A DNA stretch of 64,000 nucleotides from Sipunculus nudus (lineage: Eukaryota; Annelida; Sipuncula; Golfingiida; Sipunculidae), in assembly GCA_026874595.1 (NCBI GenBank), contig CM049310.1:30443558-30507557 (forward strand), written 5' to 3'. The first letter of the stretch is position 1. Each line of letters begins with the position of its first letter. A program made the position numbers and the translations under genes. Shown piece after piece: positions 34,461 to 47,127 of this stretch. The notes under the pieces are model-generated. The model was not told the DNA's origin and did not search any database. It saw only the letters and a list, made by a program, of their open reading frames with translations.

Positions 34461-35324
34461 CACGCACGTTTATTTCAGTGGACAACGAACCGCCATCTGG
34501 TGTCTAAATATATCATAAACGGTCAAAGCTGGCAGCGTGAAAATCAGTTGCTTCTTTAGAAGCGCAAGATTTCCGCTGCCTCGGGAGCGTAAAAGGTTCA
34601 TTGAAGGGGTATTACTGTAACTAAACATCCCCATGTCTATATAACACTCAAAATGCATCTTACTTTATCACCGAAAAATTGCAACAATGAATTTGATGCA
34701 ATTAAAAGTTACGTTTAAAGTGGAAGCACAATTAAGCGTTAAGCACGGGCGCTAGGACAATTATTTGGAGAAGGGGTCCTATCCCACATCAATTTAATTA
34801 AAACATAATTATTTGTTATATTTTTAGTGAAATATCCTATAGGTTTACAGGCATAAATCTTGATCTGAAAGGACAAAACGACACTGTATATCGTCACCTT
34901 TTTGACGCTTGTATGTGTCATATGTTGCCGCATGGTTGCCGTCCGTTCATCGCATTTGACCAACGGATGCGAAAAACACAATGCGATAAATGCAGCTTGG
35001 TATGTGTCACCAGCTTAGACACCAAAAAAGAAATTACACCGATACAAACGGCATCTTAATGTCTAAACGATTTTATTTATGATTTTGCAATGCATTTTAA
35101 GAGTAAGCTTATTTACATTTCAGTGAAACTAACTATTGAGATAGTTGTATTAAACTGCCTGTTGCTAGCGACACTCCTAATTTACATAAGAAACGAAAAG
35201 TTCTTCTTTGGACTTAAAATGAATAATAACATTGATAACCTAATAATAACAAAAAAATGTATGACAATTTCTCATGAGTTTAATTTAAGATATTTAAGAA
35301 AATAGGGTTTTCATCAGTGCGAAA

Positions 35325-35465
35325 AACTAATACGGTGGAACCTCTCCTAGTGGACACCACTATAAAGTGGTCACTTTTGGGCAGTCCCACTTTTTCTTCT
35401 CTTTATTTTGTTAAGCTAATATGGACATCTCTATATTCTGTAAAGTGGGCACGTCACAGATTTTA
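35325..35465 (+). repeat. Dispersed GTGG-CAC repeat, copy 1
   Basis: GGTGGAACCTCTCCTAGTGG, TATAAAGTGGTCACTTTTGG and CAGTCCCAC form a block that recurs on the same strand at 36700-36795 as ATAAAGTGGGCACCTGTATA, TTGGGCACTTTGG, CAGTCCCAAGGGTGCC and AGGTTCGACTG. They resemble the two halves of a DNA-transposon terminal region. Confidence 0.6.
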
Positions 35466-36377
35466 ATGGTTGAACTAACTCCTTATAACAATTTGAAAGC
35501 CTCCTTTATAGGGCTTTTAAAGTTATTAAGATAATATTAATTAATTATTTTAAAAAAATGTTCATACATTTTATTAATAACAATCAAAACAAATGAATCA
35601 AATTTAGAGGCGTACGAGTGAACATTGCATAATAATGATTATAATCTACTTGACTCAGGACTTAGCTTGGGATGCATGCATACTAATTAGATTAATATGC
35701 ATCCGCCGGCTCAAGTTAGATATCACCCCAGATTAGATGCTCCTGTGCTAATTAATTTTTATTTGTTTGTTTGGCTACCAAGAGTTGAAGGAAGCCTTGT
35801 TCATTCACCCAGTTAATACTCTTTGATAAGGTGACACAATTATAAATGCCCCTCTGGTACATCACAAGTAGCGAGGCACATGCCCACTAGACCAGGACAG
35901 TGTTTATTCAACAGTTGTTAGGCCTACATAACGATTAATACTGTTGAAATGTTGTTCAATCTTGACTCTCTAACAGCAAATGCAAAGCTGCAACGTGCAT
36001 TTTGCTCCGCTTGCACTTTGCTCGAAACAATCTTCAATCAAAGCCTTTTTCCCCACGAAATAAGAATTGTGACAATTTAACACGTTCATTCAAAGTGTAT
36101 CACACTTCAAATGTTTTATGGACTTCCAGTGACTGGATTAATGTTAGTGTTTCACTTACTTGTCTACTTGATATAGAATGTTTTCTTAAGATGATAGTTT
36201 TAGATAAGTGACGTACTGTCTTTGCTATTTTACTTGTGTATTTTTTATCAGAAAATGACTAAATTTCAAGGAATATATTGTTAAGAATGATTACTTCCCA
36301 TGGTAATGCTTAATACCACATGCTACTTTACATTTTGTTCTTTTAAATATAGAAAAATTTTGAAATACAAATTTTGA

Positions 36378-36379
<2 letters not shown>

Positions 36380-36452
<73 letters not shown>
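36380..36452 (+). repeat. (TA)n microsatellite
   Basis: About 36 uninterrupted TA units. Confidence 0.99.
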
Positions 36453-36457
<5 letters not shown>

Positions 36458-36689
36458 TGAGTTCAGATATCTTACAGACCATCCGCACACAGCTTTCTTT
36501 TATTATGCTTATTTTTTCCATAATGTTTTAAAATAAAATACATATATTCTAACTAATGTCTTGATAATTAAAAATAAATTGTCACTGAAAAAACGTATCA
36601 TTAAATATAGAGAGATGATCCATGCAATAAGTTAATATGATATCTCAAAACATGAGTAATTATAGCTATATATCATTCTAGGGGGTAGC

Positions 36690-37040
36690 ACTCTATGTGC
36701 CGGCCATTACCCCATAAAGTGGGCACCTGTATAAATTGGGCACTTTGGTCCAGTCCCAAGGGTGCCAACATTACATATAGGTTCGACTGCATATAGACAG
36801 GTGGCTTAGCGTCAGACTTTGGCAATATCGTTACAGACCGGATAAACGCACCAAAGTTTATATATAGGTAGAGTACACCAAAACGGATGATTTCAGAGTG
36901 GGTGCCCTCATGGAGTACCCACGAGAAAAGTTTCAGAGCCTGAAAACCATCTGCGCCATGCGTATCACAGTACCCTCTTTTCGCATGAAAATGAAGAGGG
37001 GTATAGGGAAGGAAAAATCGCCTTAGATCCACTACGATTT
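36690..37040 (-). repeat. Dispersed repeats: GTGG-CAC copy 2 and CAGGTGGC copy 1
   Basis: 36690-36795 repeats the block at 35325. 36796-37040 starts CAGGTGGCTTAGCGTCAGAC and ATCGTTACAGACC. Related copies lie at 37772-37985 in the same orientation and at 39690-39812 and 41395-41575 in reverse. A 119-codon minus-strand frame here is open, but it looks like repeat sequence and not a gene. Confidence 0.6.
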
Positions 37041-37771
37041 AATAAAATACAGTAAATTATATAACAAAATAAAACTTAAAAACAGTACTTTCTATCATTA
37101 CCATTTACATTGTTACATTATACCCATATAGCCCAAATATGTAGAATGGTCACGTGACGATACTTTTTCTCAAATTCGGGACTGGGGAAGCTACATTAAA
37201 ACATAAACACAAGATATTCAGAGAATAAAAGAGAAAAATGTGCAAATATTTTTCTTGTTTACTATTGTTGAGTTTGTGATTCAGTTTTTGGGAAATTATT
37301 AAATATTTATGATAACGGATAGTTGCCTTAGCGGGTACTGGTGTTTGAACTAAATATGACCGATAAACCATATTTTCTATCAAGATCAAAATAACGTTCA
37401 TATTTTTATATGTTCTTGTTATTCATTGTAACTGATCTCTGTAAATCGTTGCAAATTCAAAATGTAAACTTCAGAATTTATTTATTAACTATCATAATCG
37501 CTATGTGACAAGAGTGCATGCGACCACATTCCTGAAAATATGTTAAAAAAACCCACTTAAACATCACCTGTTTCAATATTCATTAAAAATTAAAATTTAA
37601 CAAGGAAATAAAATCTTTAAGACTGCTTTAACGAATAAACCGGTCATATCATTAAAGCCCATAATGCTTACAATGCCATATATTAGTTGTACTAGCACAT
37701 TCTGGATCACAACTTAATTTACTTAATGCAGTTACATTTTCAAAAAGATGTACAATCAAGATTTGCTTTTA

Positions 37772-37985
37772 GTCAGGTGGCTCAGCGTCAATTTTGGACT
37801 CTATCGTTACAGTACATCCAGGGGGTTGATTTTAGAGGGGGTCCCCAGGTGAAGTATATACTAGTTTCGTTTTAACGCCTAAAACCTATTTGCATGGCCC
37901 TTGCTCACCGAAATAACAAAATTTAGCATAAAAATATGAAGGGTCAGGGAAAGGAAAAAATCACTTCAGATCCGATTTATCTGGA
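37772..37985 (-). repeat. CAGGTGGC dispersed repeat, copy 2
   Basis: TCAGGTGGCTCAGCGTCA, CTATCGTTACAGTA, ATGAAGGGTCAGGGAAAGGA and TTCAGATCC parallel 36795-37030. Confidence 0.7.
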
Positions 37986-38599
37986 TAGAATATTGCAAAA
38001 GATATTCCAAATAAAAGACAAAGAAAAATACGTTCCAGTTTAATATGTACTTTTTACAACACATCTGTCTTGCATTTTTATTATGTAGCAAACTGTCTTG
38101 TTTGTATAGTGGTTTTCTACTGTGGCTTAATAAATATAGTGTTACTTGAATATTCATTAATTCATCCATGTCTTGTAGAATATTAGCCTACATTTCTTTT
38201 TTCTTTCTTATTCCTGCATCCCATTACTTTTTAACTTCAATGCTGTTTTCTGTTTTATTTTGGAGATGTAAAAATAAATACCATAGATACATGATTTATT
38301 TTTATATATTATATGCATGCCTTTGGTTTAATCAATTTCACAGGCCATTCTATTTCCCGTTTTAGGTTACAAATATTTTTATGAAATGATTTAATCGATG
38401 TCTATAAATAAATGAAAGCTTGAAAGTATATGTCAGAATATAACAAAATCGACCAATTATATTCCAAATCCAATATATGGGTTTTCTGTATCTCCAAACA
38501 CTCTCTGAAATTCACCCAAAAGGTTCTTATAGGTTTAGAAATCAAACATTGACAAACAACTCTAAACAATAGAAGGTGTAGGTTAACTCAAGGCAAAGC

Positions 38600-41025
38600 C
38601 CACTTTTCCTGATAGATATGTCGTGTTTGCTTCTAAAGAACTTTAGACTTACACTAAAATGGCGGTCTCAGGATCATAATACAACTTTACCATATTCATA
38701 TACACTTACATGACTTTATAAACATAAACAATTAAATTTTACTCAGTCGGACATTTCCTCCTATATATGTCTTTACAATTTAGAATGTAGAACTTATATT
38801 CTAAACAACGCAGATCGATAATATTACTGACATTTATTTGTATAGAGATATATTTATTCTAACCGAAATAAATACCCAGCTGATCTTCATAAGTCCTCAT
38901 TAAATTAATTCGTACTCAAAAGGTATCCACAGTATCAGAGTGCATAGATTTGAACAAAGCCACAACCCAAATTTGTCATTTCAGTTTATTATTATTTAGG
39001 ATGAGTGTAAACAAATGCTGCATTATGTTACATTCTGAGGATTTTCTCACTTGCACGTATATCATATATCGTGACTGAGATGCATTAATACACATTCCCT
39101 CATTGATCAAATAGGCAGCTCACCAAATTGTTTCAATATTCTGTGTTCTTTGTAACTACCTATTCAGCCACAGCAGTTAAACAGATGGTCTTGCTTGAAT
39201 AGACGACGAGGGTATGATATGATACACATTAAATTCTTAAGCAAAATGTGCGGCCGCCAAAATTACTTTCAATACAGATGTTGTCCAGTTAAAATAATGG
39301 TCCAGTCAACGCAGACTGCGAAAATAAACTCCAATCAAACACTTATGTGCCCAGATCGCACCTATACTATAGTATGATCTTTATCATCCAAACAGTTATG
39401 CAGTATTGATTTATAATAAAATATATATTAATGTTTCTGAAATGCTGAGCTTCAATATTTTCTTTAAAACGTGGGGCCAATTAAAGAATGAACGGATAAC
39501 GTGACCTTCTGACCTGAAGCTGGCAACATTTAACCTTTAAACTAGTTTTGGTCTTTACTGCAACAGATGCTTGATATATTTAAAAGTGTTCTTTATATGT
39601 TTTTGATTAAATGAAAATGAAATATAGATTCAACCGACTTTACCGTGTTCCCTTCCTTGTTGTAAAGGTCTGATAACGTTCTGTTATCCTGCTATTGTGG
39701 ACTCTGGCCTGCTGAATGGGCACCTGAAGGACTGACCTGAAGATACTTCTTACAAAATTATAGGTGTTTTTGTTCGATATGTAACGATAATTCCGTTAAG
39801 TTAGCTGACTATTTGAACATTTGCATGAAAATATTGTCTTTGCCTACAAATGTTTAGACTCACGCTAACATGACTGTTAATTCATCATCATACATCATTA
39901 TCATATATTAACTTTACCTATATAAATAATTATGTAAATGTAGACAGACATTTTCTTTAGTGCAAAAACATTAATTATGAACTAGTTTTTTATGTCAATA
40001 GAATGTAAATAAATACCGAATTCCCTGATTTAGTCTATTTTTGGCAAATTGAAGTTGAAATCAGTGAAATAATTTCATAATAAAGTAAGATTTTGTAGTT
40101 ATATATAATTATCAGCGATGTAAGTATTTATTTGAGTTTATGAACAAACCATAATCCACTCTCAACCCATAAAATTACACAGATGACTAAACGCCACTGG
40201 AAGCTCTGTCGTATATAGAAACTTGATCTAAATTGCTACCATCGATGATTTTACTGCAATTGATTAATTTCTTGTTATTATGTTATTATTCCAAACATAT
40301 ATAATACCAACAACAAGTGTTAGAGAACCGCCCATTAGTTTATTATATATATGCTCAATAAGTCCATGGATATGCCTGTAGCCCTTTTCCCTCCAGATAC
40401 ATATTTTTTTAGATAAGTGTAAACAAATATTGCTTCATGAAACATTTTCATTATCGCATTTACCATATAATATGATCGAGATGTATTTGTGACCTGATAA
40501 ATAATGATTAAAGGTGTTGACAATTCAATAAATTGTTTCAGTCACCTGAATTCTTCGTAAATACGACTTCAGATATAGCTTTCTAAGGGAATGGTTTCAC
40601 TGATAAAGTGTATATATACTAGTATATTCCCTATATATTTTAATTATATGGGTGTTTTATCTTTATAATCCTAACCATTATGCAATTTTTTTATTCAAAT
40701 GATATATTTCTTATCTTCTCCAATGTTTTCACTTCAGAACATGAGAGCTTTTAAACATACTCATGCACAGGACCAGGGGCGTCAATATAGGGGGGGGGGG
40801 GGGGATATACCGCCCACTTTTTGGCAAGGGGGGGATGATCAATGTAATCATCCCCCCCCCCCCACTTTTCAGAGAAAAATATTATAATATTGCAAACGAA
40901 ATATATTAATAAATAGAATTAAAGATTTTGGATCTATTTACTAAAAAATTTATATCTAAACCTTGCTTAGAATTCACAAAATAACCTATTTTCTAAAACA
41001 TTATAATTATTTGAAATATGATAAA

Positions 41026-41073
<48 letters not shown>

Positions 41074-41093
41074 ACACATATTAATTATATATA

Positions 41094-41141
<48 letters not shown>

Positions 41142-41575
41142 AATTCACCCCCCCCCCACCCTAGAAGAAAAATTGACGCCACTGCACAGGACTCAGTTTC
41201 ACATCAATGATTGACGTGACCTTTTGACCTCAAGCGACCTACAATTATACTTTAACATGAATTTCGTCACGATTTCTACGATAACTGTTCATGATATTTC
41301 ATTATGGTGTTCTTATTATGTATATTGATTAATTTAAAATGAGTTTTAGAGTCAATCGAGTTTACAACATTCCGTCGTTTATTTTTGTAAACATGTGAAA
41401 TTTTACGTAAAATCCTGTTATTTTGGACTCGGGCCTGCTGAAAGAGCTAGAAACCGAGTTCGGGTGGGCACCCCCTTCAGAATGATCAGGATTGACCTTC
41501 AGATACTTCATACCAAATTTGGTGCTTTTATCCGGCGTGTAACGATAATTCCGTTACGCCACCTGACTAATATAA
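38600..41575 (+). repeat. Ancient tandem duplication, two diverged units
   Basis: Matching blocks occur in the same order in both units. TTTAGACTTACACTAA (38643) pairs with TTTAGACTCACGCTAA (39854). AGTGTAAACAAATGCTGC (39005) pairs with AGTGTAAACAAATATTGC (40416). GTGACCTTCTGACCT (39500) pairs with GTGACCTTTTGACCT (41217). The block from GGACTC(T/G)GGCCTGCTGAA to CGTAACGATAATTCCGTTA pairs between 39699-39800 and 41425-41557. The growing offset is largely explained by a 411-bp MITE inside the second unit. No coding signal. Confidence 0.7.
40774..41184. mobile_element. hAT-type MITE with 8-bp target duplication
   Basis: The left end CAGGGGCGTCAAT and right end ATTGACGCCACTG are inverted repeats with one mismatch. 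Both flanks carry CACAGGAC (40766-40773 and 41185-41192), a perfect 8-bp target-site duplication. An 8-bp duplication with CAGnGGCG termini is the hAT signature. The interior holds poly-G next to the left end, poly-C next to the right end and two (TA)n tracts (about 41028-41060 and 41096-41139). There is no transposase. Confidence 0.9.
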
Positions 41576-41684
41576 TAAAAACCAGACTTTGCTCATATGG
41601 TTTGATATTGATGTTATATAGGTGTAGAGATGATATTAACCACCAGCATAGGGATGTGCAGAGGAAAATAAAATAAAGGGGACT

Positions 41685-41710
41685 CATGAAGGGGGGGGGG
41701 GGGGGGGAGC
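41685..41710 (+). repeat. Poly-G tract
   Basis: About 17 G residues. A C-run of similar length follows at 42052-42067 and another at 42192-42207, so the three bracket the region just before the next gene. Confidence 0.9.
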
Positions 41711-42209
41711 GGTGCTGTAGGAACTTTTTGAAAATTAAGTATGTAATAGCAGTATTTTAAACGGTTGGAGAAGCCAACCCTGGCGTTATGGTTCGTTATT
41801 AAACTAACATATATAAAGGATGTCGCTCCCTCTCAACCCGCTCCTGGCCAATTTTCACGTTTTGTAGTATTTTTCGTCATTAGTGGTCCTGATGTTGACT
41901 AAATATACCGGTATAGTCTACACTGAACCATTGTTTTTATGAAACAAAACAAACATGAAATTAAAGATCAAATCTTACAGTAGACAGATATTTGGTCAAA
42001 CAGAATCATGTATGTAAATAATGCAAAGAAAGAAAGGGCATGATCCAATCAACCCCCCCCCCCCCCCTAAAAAATTTGGGAAAGGGGGTTGCTGTCCAGA
42101 GAAAAAGGGATGCGCGCCTATCGATAAATAGCTATTACGATCCATTTCTACTCATCGGACAAATTCCTTCCCTTCCCGGTTGCAAAATCAGCCCCCCCCC
42201 CCCCCCCTT

Positions 42210-42352
42210 TACCCCAACACACATCACACACGATCTCCGTGACAGAGAGCGCTTTTGACAGGTCTCGTCGACAGGGGGTATCATATGACTGTGCGAGCGG
42301 CTCAGGCGGAGATCTCCGGAAATAGCCGACTGGTTAGGCTCAGCGTAAACAA
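42210..42352 (+). promoter_or_regulatory. Candidate promoter and 5' UTR of the propeller-like gene
   Basis: CpG-richer than its surroundings, with an ETS-type CCGGAA at 42316-42321. It ends directly at the proposed start codon. No TATA box is evident. Confidence 0.4.
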
Positions 42353-42497
42353 ATGCATGTGCCACTGTTCGAGCTGCGGCAGCTCGTCTGTCTGAACGCT
42401 AACGAGGGGCTGCCCCTGTACTGCAGACCGTCCATCCAGTGTCACGCATGGAGACAACATCAGGGGAGGTCTGTCTTGGCGTTGGCTGTAGACACAG
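42353..42497 (+). CDS. First coding exon, unidentified beta-propeller-like protein
   Basis: The frame opens MHVPLFELRQLVCLNANEG and closes GRSVLALAVDTG, ending in an exact donor ACAG|GTAAGTACT. Codon choice and GC content rise above the surrounding DNA. One base of a Gly codon is carried to the next exon. SVLALAVDTG followed by CLLLWSQ across the junction has the strand-turn-strand rhythm and final W of a WD40 or propeller blade. The start codon context is modest (C at -3), and an upstream start is blocked by nearby stops as far as I could read. I do not recognise the family. Confidence 0.6.
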
Positions 42498-43451
42498 GTA
42501 AGTACTGCTGCTAGTTCCTGGTGGTGTTTTGGGCCGCTACCAGCTACCTGGCTAGCTACATGATCTGTGCACTTTGTAATTTTGTATTGATAACTCTCAG
42601 CGGGTAGTGTTAGGTGTTGCACTACCTTACTGCCGAGAGGTTCAGCTTACTTCTTAATTTATTGTATAATAAATATCCCGTTTCAGTTTTTTTACTCATG
42701 GTAATATATTGACGTACTGTTGGTGTTTTTATATCCAATTATAGATTCCCTCGTGCATGCATGTAAACATATGTAAATAAATCTTGATTATTGATATTTA
42801 TGAATTATGTATTTCATTTTTTTGATGCAGTACATATTATCATATAATATGTCAATATAACACATGAGATAATCAAATGACATATAAATGTGTCAATGTG
42901 TTTTATATTGATCAAATACCTACATGTAGAGTACCAGTGTATTGAACAATAAATCAATGAATGATCTGCATTTAAATTGTAATGAATTATAAATACATAA
43001 CTTCATATATTAAAAATGTGCACATATACCATTTATTCTTACATATATAATTATATTTTTGTAAACTTGTCACCATCTTGCCATTGAAGTTTTAAACCAA
43101 ATAGGAAAGTCTGTACATTTTGGCATAATATTCTAACTAAAATTAATATTTACTGCAACTGCAGCCATTTGTCTCAATTCTAAAACAACAAATTCTTTAA
43201 CTGTCTTTAGAGAACTGGTGAGCTTATGTGATGGTGAAGCATTGTCCATCCAGGATCCACTGTACATTAACCCATGCTATCTCAAAAACAGTTAGAGCCA
43301 GCAATGCAAATTTTTAGGAAAAATTGGCCACATATATATGTCACACTTTATCAGATTGAACTTGTTTTTTTGCTATTTGTCCATAAGTTGGTGGTGGTTT
43401 GTCTAATACTTTTTAGACAAATGTGTGACAAGAGTGTCATATAATAATAAA
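42498..43451 (+). other. Intron 1 of the propeller-like gene, first part
   Basis: AT-rich intronic DNA without further exon candidates. The intron runs to 45046 and also contains the 1.2-kb element. Confidence 0.5.
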
Positions 43452-44633
43452 TGTATCTGCAAAAACAAAGTTTTGCGGATACTATGTTTTTGAAGGGGTT
43501 CCGCTGCTGCCGCATTCATTTCTGGTTCCAATAAAACTCTGAGACCACTTGCCAGATTTTTTCAAAACTTGACACCATTATCGAGTCACATGTGAACTAG
43601 TGCCAAAATATTTTGTGTTGACCTTTGACCTTACCTGTCCACAGTGTGTCCATCTGTGTGTCTGTTTTGACACATTCACCCACATATCTTCGAACTCATT
43701 TGACCAATTGGGCTGAAATTTTGCATGAATAAAGCTCTTTGATAGCTTAATAACATACACAAAAATTGTAGCACCACCTGCAACCATGTTTGCACAGCGT
43801 CCATCTGTTCATCTGCCTTGGGTTAAAATCACCCATATCTCTGCAGTGGTTGGACTTATCCACCTGTAATTTTGCATGTGCATACATTCTGGATAGCTTT
43901 CTTGATTTTTTGACAGGTGGCACCACCTGCATTCACATTCAGGCTACAGACATCCATGCTATTATCTCAGGACTGGTAAGAAATATCGGCCTGAAATTTT
44001 ACATGTGTATAGATCTCACAGAGCTCTTTATCATATGCATAACTGGTGGCGCCACCTGCAACCAATTTTGCACAGCAATTTTCTGGTTGTCTGCGTTGAA
44101 TAAAATCACTTGCATCTCAGCAGTGGTTTGACTTATCTGCCTAAAATTTTGCATGTATATACATCTTGGATAGCTTTCTCGATTTTATGGCAGGTGGTGT
44201 CACCTACATTTATGTTTACACTGCAGACATCTAGGCTAATATCTCAGGACTGGTGAGACATATGGGCCTGAAATTTTGCATGAGTACAGATCTTACATAG
44301 CTCTACAGCTTATACAAATTTGGTGGCCCAACTTACAACCATTTTTGCATGGTCTCCATCTGTTCATCTGCCATGGGTAAAAATCACTCATATCTCAGCA
44401 GTGGTTTGACTTATCCACCTGAAATTTTGCATTAGGTTTACATCTTTATTAGCTCTGTCTATCAAAAATCAGGTGGTGTGACCTACAATCATGTTATCAT
44501 TGCAGACATCCTTGCTAATATGCAACACACCTCACTCTATTTTCCCTTGCCACTCATTCTATGCCTCACTTTACCAGTCCCACTCTGATTTTGGCAGATA
44601 CACATAGTCACTTGTTGACTTCCCGTATTCTAA
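43452..44633 (-). mobile_element. Helitron-like element with internal repeats, copy 2
   Basis: Full-length relative of 9462-10646 with almost the same length. It starts TGTATCTGCAAAAAC, contains three to four GTGGCACCACCT / GTGGCGCCACCT blocks and ends TTTTGGCAGATACACATAGT...CCCGTATTCTAA, followed by host T. The terminal hairpin is partly decayed. It lies in intron 1 of the propeller-like gene. It is more diverged from the family pattern than copy 1 and so is probably older. Confidence 0.75.
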
Positions 44634-45046
44634 TTGACCATAAATTTGTTTTAATGTATATTAACATAACAAGAGAGAAAAATCACAAATAATATTGCAA
44701 GCTGTTTTCCGTAAGAGATTTGAAGGCAATTATTGACTGGCAAAGTTATATAAAACATTTAACCTATATATATATATACATATATGTATATATGTATGTA
44801 CAATATATCATGTTAATATATAACTCTGTCCATGGATGTCAGTGATGTGTCCACCAAATCAGGCAGCAGTGCTTGCAACATTCACTTTTATATGACTATT
44901 CCTAGGATCACAGTAAATCTTATTACAGCACAGATGGTCAGATAATATTATTATTATACTGGAATCCTATTTGGCATAGGTTAATTTGGTTGACTTATGT
45001 TTGGTTTACATTAGACTTATTTTTTACCTTTATTTGGTGTGTTAAG

Positions 45047-45219
45047 GTTGCCTGTTGCTATGGAGTCAGGTGAGAGAGGAGACACCACAAATGGGTCAGA
45101 TTCCCTGGCCAGGAAAGGAAGGAGCTGTGGTTGCCATGGCATTCAGTGATGATGGGAGCTGGCTGCTGGTGGTGACAGAACATCACTTCCTTCTCATCAT
45201 CCCAGCTCTTGCTGTTCTT
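45047..45219 (+). CDS. Second coding exon of the propeller-like gene
   Basis: Acceptor GTGTTAAG|GTTGCC and donor GTTCTT|GTAAGTCTT. Joined to the carried G, it reads GCLLLWSQVREETPQMGQ and later GAVVAMAFSDDGSWLLVVTE then HHFLLIIPALAVL. The phrase V-AMAFSDDGSWLL-V is a typical WD40 strand pair (compare 'V-sv-fSpdG--la-g'). The exon is 173 bp long and ends in phase 0. Its reading frame agrees with the upstream exon without adjustment, which supports all three exons together. Confidence 0.75.
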
Positions 45220-45890
45220 GTAAGTCTTACTGATCTTCATTTTACCAATAAAATCAGTTAAATCACAGGGTTCCAACAAGCATTAGAACAATTGAAAATC
45301 CTTTAGTTGAACTTGTCAAGATCCTGAAAGTGTTTGAAATTCAGCTTTAAATTTGCAAATTTTCTGTGGTAGACCTTTAATTTTACTCTTATTCATACTT
45401 ATCTTTTCATTTTCACAACCTTGAAGAGGGGATGCATAGAACCGTATACAAGTTTTCATCATATTCATTTTCTGTTTTTAAGTTGGAGATATATTTTGAA
45501 GTATTTGCAAGGTTTACATGCATATAATAAGTGCTGAAAACTGATTTGCTAGTATATTTTTTTAGAAATTTATGCTCAAAATCAGTTTTCATAGAACATG
45601 CCAAATTTGTTTGTGGGAAGTCCCATTACATTTGTAGACTAGAAAGTGTAATATATGCTCACACAAGACCATACAGACGACTGTTTGACTGAACACTTTA
45701 TTCTCCTCTGATACAAAAGAGCTGTAATGCTGCCTAATGCCACCAGATGGCAGGCTGTATATAGCAGAAAGTAGGAGGATTAGATGGCTGCAAAAATCCT
45801 TGATATCCAAATTTATGTTACCTTACCACTTTGGAAAGCCCTTGAAAATGAAATCCAAACAATTATTGGAGGCTTTAGCAAAATGGCATA

Positions 45891-46321
45891 CTGTGGTTGC
45901 CTTTTTGTTCGCGAGGGTTTTAATTTTGTGATATTCGCGAATGGGAAATAATCGCGAAAATGAAACCCTTGGGAATGATTGGCCAATTGAGAATGTCCTT
46001 CTTATTTAGTGTAATCAATACTTGTATGGTAATAGGTTAGAACAAAGAGAATTTTTTAATAAATTACATCCTTGCAGGTATAGGGAAATTTAAGCCTTAA
46101 ATTTGAACTAAACCACCTATGCTGTGTGTGCGGGCCCATCATTATATAAGAAAATGTCACAAACTCATGACTTATTCTCATTTTATAATACACACAGTTA
46201 TATGGCTTTGCCAAAAAATTGATATAGGTTCTGGTAAGATCGCGAAAATGAAACCCTCGCAAAACAATAAAAATGAAAAAATCGCGAAAATTCAGCCTCG
46301 CGAATATGAAGCCAACCACAG
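45891..46321. mobile_element. 431-bp MITE with TA target duplication
   Basis: The left end CTGTGGTTGCCTTTTTGTTC then GCGAGG and the right end CCTCGCGAATATGAAG then CCAACCACAG are inverted repeats, flanked by TA on both sides (45889-45890, 46322-46323). Internal TCGCGAAAATGAAACCCT blocks (about 45953 and 46240) repeat. This fits a Tc1/mariner-type or similar TA-targeting MITE. It lies in intron 2 of the propeller-like gene. Confidence 0.85.
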
Positions 46322-46567
46322 TATCATGCACGAAGGGTTAGCACATATGAAATAAGTTCATACTACTTATTTTGGTACTATAAAATTTGCAGATGACTTG
46401 TTTTGAATTAACATTATGCATTGAACATTTGTTATGAGTAATACAGTAGTAATGAAGGGAACATAGATCATGCTATCTGTAAAAAAAAAGAGAGGATTAT
46501 TCAGACAACATAAACTGTTATGGTATTATATATGTAATAGGCCTACGTAGCTGTTTTATGTCTGCAG

Positions 46568-46640
46568 GGTGTTGCTACAGAAGGGGACATCACATGGCCA
46601 AATGATGACATCACAAGATGGGAAATCCTAACAACCAAAG
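46568..46640 (+). CDS. Third coding exon of the propeller-like gene
   Basis: Acceptor TTTTATGTCTGCAG and donor CCAAAG|GTAATCCG bracket a 73-bp phase-0 frame, GVATEGDITWPNDDITRWEI then LTTKG. It joins in frame with the previous exon. Later exons were not recognised before the window end, so the gene is partial here. Repeat insertions after 47.1 kb would lie in the next intron or beyond the gene. Confidence 0.65.
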
Positions 46641-47127
46641 GTAATCCGTAAAATATTTAAGATAATTATATACAAAAGAACTTGACAACAAGCACACAAC
46701 GTACACATTTTTTAAGGAGTAATTTTGACAGTTGTTTTGGCATATAAGAAAATAGACAAGATACAATATGCATATGATTTCAGAACATAATATTTAATAA
46801 AGGTAATTAAATAGTATTTTTTTTTATATATTCCTTGTTTTTTATTGGACCATATATTGCTTTATGGGGAGTTTTGATTCATTTATTGTATGGAACTATC
46901 ATCAGTTTATAATATGTGTCAGGTCACAGAATAGAAATACCTTTCCTCATATATTTGTATAAATATATCTTTGTAAAAATTGTAAAATTAAGGACTTTCA
47001 TTTACCATTATCCAGAAGTATAATCCTGATTAAATCAAAAGTATCTTTACATGTGACACTAAATCCATGAAAATAAAATATTGCTTGAGAATTCAGATAG
47101 ATTACAAATATAAGGTTTGAAATTTTT
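46641..47127 (+). other. AT-rich intron or flank
   Basis: No exon recognised. Confidence 0.45.

Noticed and set aside
36673-37032. 119-codon minus-strand frame with similarity to a frame at 41395-41676
   Set aside because: Both lie in copies of one dispersed non-coding repeat. The similarity follows DNA identity and the frames start and stop differently.
42302-42622. 106-codon minus-strand frame
   Set aside because: Antisense to the first exon of the propeller-like gene, which has the splice signals.
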